Shown here: positions 47,251 through 59,383 of the stretch, piece after piece
Position numbering within the stretch: position 1 is the stretch's first letter
Layout of the letters: each line of letters starts with the position of its first letter
Source of the DNA: Nemania diffusa
Lineage: Eukaryota > Ascomycota > Sordariomycetes > Xylariales > Xylariaceae
Direction: 5' to 3'
Assembly: GCA_038501195.1 (NCBI GenBank)
Contig: JBBPUQ010000010.1
Coordinates: 2,416,001 to 2,480,000, forward strand
Length of the DNA stretch: 64,000 nucleotides
Program-made: the position numbers and the translations under genes
The notes under the pieces: generated by a model
Told to the model about the DNA's origin: nothing
Seen by the model: only the letters and a program-made list of their open reading frames with translations
Database searches by the model: none

Positions 47251-49556
47251 AAAAAAAAATGTTATAGCAAAAAAAAAAAAAAAAACTATATATACTTTTT
47301 AAAAAAAAATACTAAAAAAAAGTTAAAAAAACAAGCTTTGTTTTTAAAACTTAAAAATAATAGTTAATTTTTTTTTTATATTTTAAACTTTAATTATATA
47401 TGTTATAAATATTATAAACAATATAAATTTATTAATATTTTTAAGTTATATTTAAAAAAATATAAAAAAAAATACTAGTTAAAAAAAATTTCAACTTTAT
47501 TTTTTATAAACTTTATTTACTAAATATATAATTACTATGTTATAAAAATATTTTTATACAATATATTATTTTAGTATTTTAAAATATACTAGTTTGTTAA
47601 AAATAATATTATTTATAAACTTAAAAATATTTTAAGTTTATTTTTAGTTTTAAAAACTTTTAATAAAAAACTAGTTATTATAACAGTTATTTTTAACTTT
47701 TTTATATATGCTAAATTTATTAAAGTTATTAAAACAAACATTTTTATTATTAAAATATTTAGTTTTAACTGTTATAACAAAGCTTTATATTTAAACTATA
47801 TATATTTATATATTAATATATATATAAAACTTATTAGTACAAATATATAAATTTATATTAATTTTAGTACAAATAATATTATAATTAGCTAATTATATAT
47901 AAAAACTTTTAAGTATATTATAAACAAAAAAAAAAATAATATAACAATAATTAATAATATAAAAGTAGTTTTTACAAAATAAACAAAATTTATGTTTTAT
48001 ATACAAAAAATAAACATAAAAAAAAAGCTCAAAATTATTAAACACAAAAAAAAAAATAAATAATAAATAATTATTTATAACTAAATATACTTTTTAAAAA
48101 CGATTTTTTTTAAATTTATAATACTATTATTAATTATTTAAATAATATTATTACTTTTTGTAATTTAAACAATTTTATTATATTATTTGAAATTTTTATA
48201 TAAAATAAAAAATATATATATAAAGTAACTAATATATATTTTATTATATTATAAAACAATAAAAATATATATTTATAAATCGAATATAAATTTTTATTTG
48301 TAAATTGTAGCTTTTATTTTATAGCTATTTATAAAAACGCAATAAATATAGCTTTTAATACAAAAATGCTTAAAATTATACTAGTTGTAAATAATTCAAA
48401 AGCTTTTATTAAAATAAATCGCAGAACTAAATTAAAACAAATTTACAAAAATTATAATAGCAAAAGTTATATTAATTTATAAAAACTAGCTTTTAAAACT
48501 TTTATATTTATAACAACTATATTATTAATTTTTTTATTTAAAATAATTAAGTTTAAATTTTTAGCTTTTATTAATTTACTAATATTTATAAACACTAAAT
48601 TTAAAATATTTTTAATTATTACTACTATTATTACTAATAATATATTTAATAAATTAATATATAGTATAAAAAAACTAAAAAATGCTATTATTATATTAAC
48701 TTTTACAAATATAACTAGTTATATACTAATAAAAAGCAAAAATTAAATAAAAAATATATAGCTTTTAAGTACTTTTTTTTTTAACGCTATATTTAATATA
48801 GTTGCAAATATAAGCGCAACTTTTATTAGCAAGCTATATGTTTTAGTTTTTAATAAACTTTTAAAGCTTAAAATTATAAACATTTATATTTTGTTAAATA
48901 TAAAAATACTTATAAATTTTTTTAAAACTATTACTAAAAAAAATATATATATTTACTTTAAATATATATTTAAAACAGCTAAATTTACAAACATTATTAA
49001 AATATATAATATTTAAATTAATAAAAGTAAAATAAATATATTTAAAAACAAATAGTTTAAAGTTTTTTTTGTTAATAATTAATAAAAATAGAAACTAAAT
49101 ATATATTTATATTTTTTAAACAAATATAACATAAATATTTTTAATACAATATACAACAAACTATATAAAAAAAAACATATATTATAAATTAATAAAGCAA
49201 CACTTTTTGCTTATTTTGTTTTTATAATATAAAAAAAAGTTTATAGTTAAAATAAAAGCTAAATAATTATAAACTTAAAAATATTTAACAAAGTTGCAAT
49301 ATTAAACAACTACTTTTTTTTTTTGTAGTAAAATATAATAAATAGCTTATTAAACAAACAATATATTATAATTATTAATATAACTAAGTTTTTTTATTAG
49401 TTTAAAGTATATTTTTACTACTGCGATTAATTTATTATTGTTAGTTTTTAAAAAATAAAAAAATTAAATGTTGTTTTTATAAAATTTTACAATTTATTTA
49501 TTTATATTTAAAAATATATAAATAAGTTGTTTTATTGTTATTTATATTATTATTAT

Positions 49557-49740
49557 ATATTTATTAATAACATTATTATTTATTTAAACAATTTTGCTAA
49601 TTATATTAAATATTTAAATACTATATTCAGCTTATTTTAATTATGCAATATTGCTATAGTTTTAAAAAAAACTTTTATTAAATATTTTTTAATTAAATTG
49701 TTTAAGTTTTATATTAACGCTTTAAAAATGTCGATTATAA
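49557..49740 (+). pseudogene. Reverse-transcriptase remnant of the gypsy-like element
   Basis: This is a disabled copy of the retrotransposon polymerase that would copy its RNA to DNA. The catalytic box reads FINN rather than the usual (Y/F)xDD, which destroys both metal-binding aspartates. Downstream codons FIKYF, KLF and FYINAL in the same reading phase fit the fungal gypsy RT segment that follows the box. A stop codon interrupts it at 49638 and others follow. It is a pseudogene by sequence; G-to-A and C-to-T changes explain the losses. Confidence 0.7.
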
Positions 49741-51029
49741 TAAAACATATATAAGCTTTTTAAAACTTTGTTTTTTTAAACAGTTTAAAAGTATTAAAAC
49801 AATATTTTAGCGCTAGCAGTTTTTTTTACAATTTTTTACTTTATTATATATAATTAGCTAAACTTTTATAAAAATATAAAACTAAACTTTTTATAAAAAA
49901 AAAGCAAAAAAAACATGTTATTAATAAAAACTCGAACTAATATAAAAAATACTACTAATTTACTTTTTACAAGTTTATTAATACTAAATAATTATTTTTT
50001 AAAATAATATAAAAAGCAATATATAATAAAACTACAATTTATTATTATAATTTTAACAAAATATTATATTTATAAATAAATAAGTTGTTTTAATATAGCT
50101 TTAAAATAATAGTGTTTTATATTAATAAATATAAATAATAATTAAATAAAACTATTTTTTTTATAAAAGTTCAACTTATAATATATTTAAGTTATTGTTT
50201 ATTTTAAATAAAAATATATTATAGTTTTTTTAAGTTTAAAATTATATGCTTAGTTTAAACAGCTAAAAAATTTCGAACAATAATATAGTTTAATAAACAA
50301 CTAGTAATAGTACTTATAAATTATTCTGTTATTAAAAACATTATAAATTAAACAATATTAAATACTTTTGTAACTAATTAAACAAATAATTAACTAGTAA
50401 ACTTTTTAGTTTATTTGTTTTAGTATAAATTTTAAGTTTATTACTTTTTAAACTGTTTAAACTATATTTTAAACATGCTAAATTATTTTCGAACTATAAA
50501 AAATATTATAAAAAAAAACAGGAAATTAAAACGCTTTAATAAGCTAGTAGTTTTAAATTTTATATAAAACATTATAAAATATATTGCTAAAACTATTATA
50601 AACAACTTTTAAAAAACCAATTTTTAAAAAGTTTATAAGTTTAACTTTAAATATAAAAAAATACTAAAAAAATTGTATATTAATAAAAATTAATATAATA
50701 ATACTAACAAAAACATTGTAAATTTTTTTAAGCTTAGCTATTTTTTTTATATTATAAACGGACTAATTTACAACATATATACTAAAATTAAAAAGCTATA
50801 CATATTTTACAGTATAATAAAATATATATTAAAAGCAATATATAACAAAAAATATTACATAAAACTAAACTATATAATAAATAACTTTAAAAGCTATTTT
50901 ATTTATTATAAAACATAATTAGTAAAAAAATATATAAAATATTGTTTAAAGTACAAATTTAATTAAACAAACTATTAAAAATTAGTTAAAAGTTTTTAAT
51001 TAATTTAACTAATTTATATTTTATTTATA

Positions 51030-51074
51030 CAAATTATTACAATTGATTTTATTTTAGTTTTACTTTTAATTAGT
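51030..51074 (+). pseudogene. Integrase catalytic-core remnant of the gypsy-like element
   Basis: QIITIDFILVLLLIS, in the same frame as the RT remnant 1.4 kb upstream, fits the first conserved block of the retroviral-type integrase core (W-x-x-I-x-x-D-F). The first catalytic Asp codon (GAT, 51045-51047) survives. I did not find the later Asp and Glu with confidence. Confidence 0.6.
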
Positions 51075-52335
51075 ATTATTAAAACATTATAACAATTAAA
51101 AAAACACAAATACTACAAAATATACAATTGTATAATAACTGCTACTTATTACACTTTTAAAAAAAACTTGCTTATTTTTAATAATAAAAAATACTTAGTT
51201 AAAAATTAAACAACTGTATTAATTAAACAACTATTGCTAAACAATTAGAAAATTCTAAAAAGGATTATTTTTAACTACAACTATAAATTTATATTAAAGC
51301 TTTAATAAAATATTTAAAAAGTATTAAGTACAAAGCTTTTAATAACAATTGTATATTATTTTCAAAAAAATAGCTTATTTAAATATAAAAACTAAACTGT
51401 AAAAATTGCAATTTAATATTACAATTTTACTAACTTTAAATTAAACTAAGTTTAATTAGCTTTTATTTTACAGTAAAACTTTAATATTACATAGTTATAA
51501 ACTATACAATTTACTTTTTATAAACAATTATTTAAGTTTAAGTTATTAAGTTTTTTAAATATAGTTATTAATATTAAAAGTAATTAATATATATTTAAAA
51601 ATATATAAACAGTATATAACTATTTAAAACAAAATACTAAGTTAATAATAAACTTTGCTGCAATATAAACTAAAAAACATTTTAACTATAAATACTGTAC
51701 ATTTAAATTTAAAATTAAAAACAAAATATTTTTGTGTTTATATAACAGTTACTATTTATTTAAACAGCTTTTTTAGAAATACTTTTAATAAAAAGCAAGC
51801 TTATAAACTATTAAACGAAAAATCAGTAATTTAGTTTACAAGTTAGATTTTTTTAAATACTACTATATTTATTTTGTTATATTAGTAGTTTAATTGTATT
51901 TAATATATAACAATAATAACTTTTTTTATTATATTGTACTTTTTTTTAAACTAGTTAAAGCTAATTAATACTTTAATAAAAATGCAAAAAATAAAAAAGT
52001 CTATAAAATTAAAATATTACTTTGTTACTGTTTAAATTGCAAAAAAAACAGATTTGACTATTTTATTAAATAAAAAAAATAAAGTTACAAATATAATTAG
52101 TAATATATAAAGCATTAATTACAGTATATATTTAAACTAATTAAAAAATATTAAAAACAACATAAGCTTTTTTTATAAAAAAAAACAGCTGTACTTAAAG
52201 CAGTTAAATTTGAAAAAAATAAAAGAAAAATAAACAAGCTGTAAAAAAAAAAAACGAAAAAAAAAAATAAACTATGTAAGTTTATAACTTAATAATTAAT
52301 AAAGTTATTAAAGCACTTTTTTATATTTAATATTT

Positions 52336-52610
52336 TAATAAAAACTTTTAAAAGTTTTAAATAAAAAAACTTGTATAAAAGTAATACATTTTTAAAGTAA
52401 ACTATACTAATTAATACTTGTAAAAAAAGTAATATTTATATACACTTATAAATTAAATAAAAACTTATAAAAACTTATAAAAACCTACAAAGATCCACGC
52501 ATACACTTAAACTTTAAGTTTTAAAAATTGCTGCAGATCTTTTTTTTTATTAAATCTATATTTTATTTTTTATTACTACTTTATTTAATTACTTTTGATT
52601 ATATTTATTA
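52336..52610 (+). repeat. 3' LTR (275 bp) of the gypsy-like element
   Basis: This is the direct repeat of 44493-44767. It is the more A+T-shifted copy in its first half but keeps GATCCACGCATACAC where the 5' LTR has GATTTATACATATAT, so each copy was mutated independently. A purine tract (about 52,229-52,270) lies 60 bp upstream. Confidence 0.88.
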
Positions 52611-52615
52611 AATAT
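52611..52615. repeat. 5-bp target-site duplication AATAT, right copy
   Basis: Identical to 44488-44492 and adjacent to the LTR end. Confidence 0.7.
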
Positions 52616-53462
52616 TTATATTTTAATTTATTATTAAAATAAATTAATATATTGTTAATATATATTATATAAAAAATATTTAAATAATTTTTTAATATAT
52701 TATTTATATAATATTAAAATATTATAAGTTTATTTATTAATTTAAATAAAAATATTTTAAATTAATAAGTTTTATATTTTATTTAAAAAATTATTAATAA
52801 TTTATTTTTTTTAAATATTTAAATATAATAAAAAGTTTATTAAATATTTATTTTTATATAAATTTTAATTTAAAATATTTTAACTAAAATTTTATTAATT
52901 AAAAATAAAAAATATTTATTTTTTTAAATAATTAAATTTTATTTTTTATAATTTATATATAATTATAAAAAACTATTTTTTTTTTTATAAATAAAACTAA
53001 TATTGTTTATAATATTATTATTAATTTAATAAAGTTTTTTACTAAATTATTATTAATATATTTTTAATAAGTTTTTGTTTTTTTTAATAATATTTTATAT
53101 AATATGTTATATTTTAAAAAAGTTTTAAAAAGTTTATTAATAATAATTTAATAGTTAATATTTAAACAATATAAAAAAAAATTATTTAAAACTATTTTAT
53201 TAAATATATTAAAATATTTATAGTACTTTTTTAATATTAAGTACAATATTGTTTTTATTAATTTTTTTTTATTTTTTATTAATTTTTTATATTTTTTTTA
53301 AATAATTATTTAATTTAATTTATATAATAAAATTATATTATATAAAACAATATTTTTTTGTTTTATTGTTATATTAAATTTAGTTATATTAATAGTATTA
53401 ATTTAAACTAGCTAATATTTATATTATTTAATTATATTTTTTTATAATTAATATAAACTATA

Positions 53463-53467
53463 CTAGT
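53463..53467. repeat. 5-bp target-site duplication CTAGT, left copy
   Basis: CTAGT directly precedes the left LTR and is repeated directly after the right LTR at 59379-59383. Since it contains C and G in a very AT-rich setting, the match is more convincing than an AT-only one. Confidence 0.85.
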
Positions 53468-53775
53468 TATTAGTAGAACTTTTTATATATATATATATAA
53501 AAAAATTCGGAATAATTTATAAAGTTTAAAGTTTATTTTTAAATCTTAAAGTTTTATATTGATTTATATATATATTTTATAAAAAAAAATATAACTAAAA
53601 AAGTTGTATATAGATTATTTATATATATATATATATAAAACTTGTAAATTTTATAAATCTTAGTAAATTTTTGTATTTTTTATTTATTTAGTTATTTAAT
53701 AAAAGTTTTAGTTTAAATTTTAATTATATATATTTAATATATATATATAAGTTTTATTAAATTATTAATTTAATA
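53468..53775. repeat. Left LTR (308 bp)
   Basis: This matches 59071-59378 over its whole length with transition differences only, as far as I aligned it. It includes the common blocks GGAATAATTTATAAAGTTTAAA and ATATAGATTATTTATATATAT, here separated by A/G and C/T variants. Confidence 0.88.
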
Positions 53776-56700
53776 CTAAAGCTTTTTTTTTTTATGCAGT
53801 AATTTTAGTTTTAATATTAACTAATTTTTTATTATTTTTTTTGCTATTTAATTGATTTATATATATTTTTATTTATATAACTAGTTTATTTATATTAATT
53901 AGTTTTTTTAATATTTAATTAAGTGTTTTTTTTATATAAGTATTTATTAAATTGTTTTTACTATTGATTTAATATATTTTTATAATTTTATAATTTTTGT
54001 ATATTTTTTAAAATAATATAATATTAATTATAAGTCGCTTTTTTTGTATAATTTTTAATTTAATTAAATATTTGTATAAAAATTTAAAATCAGTATATAT
54101 AACTAATAATATAGTTAGTAATTTTATTATATAAATAATTTTTTAAAAAGTTATATTAAATATAATAATATAGTTAAATTTATTAATTATATTATATAAT
54201 TTATTTATTAATATATTATATATAATTTATTTATATTTAATTAAATTTTAATAAATAATATTATTTTTAATTGTAAAAATATTTTTTATATAACTTTTAT
54301 TAGCTAATATAATTATAAATTTAATTTAAAAACTTAAATTTTTATTATTTGTAAATATTTTATTAATAAAAATAAAAATTTTTATATAACTAAAATTTAA
54401 AAATATATAATATAATTTTTATTATATATTATTAATTTGTTATTATATTTATATATTTAATGTTTTAATATTGTTTTTTAATAACTTTTGAATTTATATA
54501 GCAATTAACAAGTTATATAATATTTTTAATTAATATATTAATATAATATATATGTTTTAAATTTATTAAGCAATATATTATTAAAAATAATTTTTTATAT
54601 AAAAGTTAATAATATATAGTTATTTAGTTTATTTTTATTAAATAAAAAAAAAATTCTGTTTATTTATTTAAATTTTGTTTTTGTTAAATTTGATAAAATA
54701 TTTAAATATTAATTTTATTTTTGATTTTATATAAAATAATAGCTTAATTTTTTTTTTATATAAAAATTTCTTAAATATAATATTAAAAATATTATTTATT
54801 TGAAATTTTATAATTATAAATTTATCAAGTTTTTTTTTAATATATAATAAATATAAATTATATATAAATATTTTTATATTTAATTTTTAGCAATAATATT
54901 TATAATAAATCTTATATTAATATAATTTTAATTTAATTAATTTATATAATAGTTATATAATTTAAAACATAATGTTTATTAAATATTTGTTTTTTAGTTT
55001 TTTTAACAAATAAATATAAATTTTTCGGTTTAATTTATTATATAACTATATATATATTTAAAAAATATTTTATAATTTTATATATATACTATAGTTTTAA
55101 ATTAACAACAGTTTTAAAATTATAATAAACTATTAACTTATATATTAAATTGTTAATATTTATATAAAAATTCAAACTTTGTTGTTATTTTTATAACTTT
55201 ATATAATTAATTTAAACTTTTTATATAATTTAATTATTTTATTTTTAATTTTTTATATAAATCTAGTTTAAAAAATTTTTATTTAATTATATTAGTTTAA
55301 GTTATATTATATAAACTAAAATATATTTTAAATTGCTAATATATTTATTTTAGCTATATTTAATTATTTAAAAAATATATTAGATATAATAATTATATTA
55401 TTTTGTTTTAATTATATAGTTAAAATATAATTGTTAACTTTTTTTAATATAAAGTATTAATTGCTAATAATTATAAGTAATTTTTTCGGTTTATTTTTAT
55501 GTTAAAGTTATAGCTATTTAACAGTTTAAAAAAAGTTATATAAAAAGTTATTTTTTTTATATAATAAGTTAAATATAGCTTTTTATTAATAGTATAGCTT
55601 AACTTATATATAATAAAACTTAGCTAATTTATTTGTTATATTAACTATAATATTATAATTTTTAATTATAAAAATTTTATATAGTTTTATTTAATTTTTA
55701 CGCTTTTTTTATATTATAATTTTATTTTAAAAAAATAAAAAAAATATTTTATATAATAATACTAGTTTATTTTTAGTTTATATAGTTTAATTAATATTAA
55801 CTTTTATATAAATATTTTTTAATATTTTTATAGCTTTTTATATAACTTTTATTTTTTAAATAATTTTTAATAAAAAAAATAAATCGCTGTTAATTTTAAA
55901 ATAAACTTTAAAAACTAATAAAATAAATATAAAATTATTTAGTTTAACTATATTGTTTAAAACTTTTATAGCTATTTATAGTATTATTTTTTTATTTATA
56001 TAGTAATCGATTTTTTTATATAAAATATTAAATATATAATAAAATAATATATATATTTGTTTAACTTTTTTAACAACTTAGTATATTTTAATAAGTATTT
56101 TTTTATATAAAATTCTAATTAATTATATATTATTGCAAAATTTTTTAAACAAAAAATTTATATTAAAATTATATATAATATAATCAAACGGTTTTTAATA
56201 TATTAAAATTTAATATTAATATAATATATTTTAAATATTATATATATTTAAAAACTTTAAAAATTTAACTGTTTAAAATAAAATATTTATATTAATTATA
56301 TATAAAATTAGTTATTTAGTAATTTATATAACATTAATAACGATTTTATAATTAAAATTACATTTATTTTTTAATAAAAATTTAAATCTTTTTAAAGCTT
56401 AGTTATATAATTAATAATAGTAACAAAACTTTTTGATTTTTTAAAATATTAAAATGTTAATATTATTATATTTAGCTTTTTATAATAATTTTATAAGTTT
56501 TTTTATATAAAAATATTTAAATTAATAATATAATTTTCGAAGTTTTTATTTTATAAAATAATTTATAATTTTTAATTAGCTAATATTAAAAAACAAATAT
56601 TTCTATTTTTATACAATTAATACTGTTATATTATTTTATTATATAATTATATTTTATATATTGTTAAAATAAATATATAGTTAATTTATATTTTATAATA

Positions 56701-59070
56701 ATAATAAAAATAAAGTTAATATATTTAAAATATAAAATTTAATCGGTTTAATTAATATTAAAATTGTTATAGTATTTATAGTTTCAAAACTTTTGATATT
56801 ACTAAATTAAATTATTATATTATTTAAAGTTTAATTTATTTATATAAAAAAGTTTTTTTATATAAAAATTTTTGTTTAAACTTTTTTAATAGTTAAAACT
56901 TTAGTTGTATTAATATTTTATAAAATATTTTAGTACTTTATATTATATTAATTATTTAAATAAAAATTATTTAATATTAATATTTAATTTTAAATATATA
57001 TATTTTTTTTTATTATATAATAAAAATATATTAAATTTATTAAAAATTAAACTATTTTATTTTTAGTTTTAAAATCTAAGTTATTATTAAATTTATTGTT
57101 ATATAAAAAGTTTTTATTATTTTTGTAGTTTAATATAAATATATTATATTTTTTATATAATAAAGTTTTTTGTTTTAAAGTGTTATATATAACAAAATAT
57201 TGCTTTTTTATTTTCGATCTTTTTTATTAGCTATAATTAATAAACTAACAATTAAACTTTTTATAAATAAAGTATTTTTTGTTATTTCTGTTATTTTTAT
57301 TATATAATTGCTATAGTTTTTAATAAAAGTTCTTTTTAAAATTATATTTATATAGTTGTTTTAAATATTTAATATTATATTATTTGTTAATAAAATAAAC
57401 ATTTGTTATATAATAATAATTTATTTTTTAATTAAAAAAAATTTATAATGCTATTTATAAATTAAAAAACAAAGCTTTATATATAAGTTTTTAATTAATT
57501 AAAACAAATTTAAACTTAAATATATTAAAATATATTTATACAACTGTTATATAAAATAGTATTTTTTTATAATAACTAAATTTTAAAATATATTATATAA
57601 ATTAAAATTTATTAATTATAGTTTTTAATATTTTAAATATTGTTTTTATTAAATTATTTTATTTTATTTATATAAAAGTAATAATAATTCAATTAATTTA
57701 ATACTAACTATAATTAACTGTTATATTAAAATAATTGTTAAATATTATATAAATTTTGTTTTATTTATATATTAAATCAATATAGTTGAAATAATACTGT
57801 TTAGTTTTTTTTTTTAATATAGAAAAAAATATTATATAGTATTATTTTTTAGTAATTCTAAATCGACAATATATCAAAATAAAAATTTAAGCTTTATTAT
57901 ATAATATATTATATAATTTATTGCTATAGTTTTAATTAAATCGCTATATTTTAGTAAATATAATAAATTAAGCTATTTTAATTAAACTATTATAAATAAT
58001 TTAAATAAAAAAAAGTTTATATAATCGATTTTTATATATAAATAAAAATACAAAATATATAGTAAAAATTTTAAAAATAAATATAAATTTTTAAGTTTTT
58101 GTTTGTATAAAAAAAATAAATACTTAATTATTTATATTAAATACTAAAATATATATTAATATTATTAGCTTTAATATAACTAGTTATAATATTAAATAAT
58201 TTATTTATACAACTAAAAGTTTTAATATATTTATTAATATAAATATTAAAGCTATTTATATAAATATATTATTATTTAAGTTTTTATTGTTTTTGTTTAT
58301 ATATTTTCTAATAATATATAAAAGTTTATTTTTAAACGATTTTTTATATATTTTAATATTTTTATTACTTTTAGCAATAGTAATAAATTTTTTTTAAAAT
58401 ATATAACTAATATTTACTAATATTAGTTTTGTTTATTTATTAAAATCTATTGCAAATATTTATATAAATTACTTGCTTTCGATTTTTAATCGTATATAAT
58501 TTTACAAATATTTTATAAAATATATTATTAATTGTAAAAATTTAACAAATTAATTAAAATTAATAGTTATATTTTAATATTTAAAATCAATTTGCTTTTT
58601 TTAAATCTTTATTTAAATATTACTACTTTTAGCTATATTTTTATATATAAATTTATTTTTATTGTATAAAATTGCTAATTTATTGTTTTAAATTTATTTA
58701 GCTACTGCAGCTATAGCTACTATAGTTACTTTTGTTACAAATGCTAATATAATTATAAAAAATAATAAAATAAAAAAAATAAAATAAATAAAATAGTTAA
58801 AAAAATAAATATATAAAATAATTTACAGTTTTATTAATTTTTATATAAAAATAACTAAGCTATTATATAAAATTAATTTTAACTTTATAATATTTAAGTT
58901 TTTTTTATCCGATAATTAATTCGATATATTTTTAGCTAATTAACGCAAATAATAGTTTACTTTTTATACAAAAAAAAAAAAAAAAAAATATAGAAACTAC
59001 TTTTAACAATAACTAGTTTCTGCTTTTTTATTTTGTTAATTTATAATTATATTTTACAATTATTAATTAA

Positions 59071-59378
59071 TATTAATAAAACTTTTTATATATATATACA
59101 CAAAAAGATTTGGAATAATTTATAAAGTTTAAAATTTATTTTTAAGTTTTAAAGTTTTATATTAATTTATATATATATTTTACAAAAAGAAATATAATTA
59201 AAAAAGTTATATATAGATTATTTATATATATATATATGTAAAACTTATAAATTTTATAAATCTTAATAGATTTTTATATTTTTTATTTATTTAATTACTT
59301 AATAAAAGTTCTAGTTTAAGTTTTAATTATATATACCTAGTATATATATATAGATTTTATTAAGTTATTAATTCAACA
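59071..59378. repeat. Right LTR (308 bp)
   Basis: Direct repeat of 53468-53775. This copy keeps CA at its end (TTCAACA) where the left copy has TA. Confidence 0.88.
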
Positions 59379-59383
59379 CTAGT
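59379..59383. repeat. 5-bp target-site duplication CTAGT, right copy
   Basis: Identical to 53463-53467 and adjacent to the right LTR. Confidence 0.85.

Larger units (their letters stand above)
44493..52610 (+). mobile_element. Ty3/gypsy-like LTR retrotransposon, RIP-damaged but legible (8,118 bp)
   Basis: Direct LTRs of exactly 275 bp (44493-44767 and 52336-52610) with a 5-bp duplication AATAT bound this element. The interior keeps more C and more CpA than its surroundings, so it is less RIP-mutated and probably younger. In plus frame 3 a reverse-transcriptase core is still readable: codons 49557-49637 give IFINNIIIY then a continuing RT-like helix, where NN occupies the DD of the YxDD box, as expected from G-to-A change. 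About 30 codons on (49660-49740) the RT connection FIxYxxxKLxxFYxxAL is seen. In the same frame at 51030-51074 QIITIDFILVLL matches the start of the integrase catalytic core with its first Asp (51045). The order RT then integrase is that of Ty3/gypsy elements. Stops interrupt every frame, so no protein can be made. Confidence 0.85.
53468..59378. mobile_element. LTR retrotransposon, RIP-mutated (5,911 bp)
   Basis: Two direct repeats of exactly 308 bp (53468-53775 and 59071-59378) start TATTAGTAGAAC / TATTAATAAAAC and end TTTAATA / TTCAACA, i.e. TG...CA ends changed by transitions, with a CTAGT duplication outside. The interior holds no intact frame. A T-rich pyrimidine run (CTTTTTTTTTTTTAT, about 53,781) lies just inside the left LTR and could be the complement of a polypurine tract, suggesting minus-strand orientation. 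I could not read a reliable RT or integrase motif, so gypsy versus copia is open. Confidence 0.83.

Noticed and set aside
57425..57480. Minus-strand FxNLxxALxIF reading resembling an RT PFGL..AP block
   Set aside because: Spacing fits, but no YxDD-like box follows in frame and the surrounding sequence is too degraded; chance cannot be excluded.
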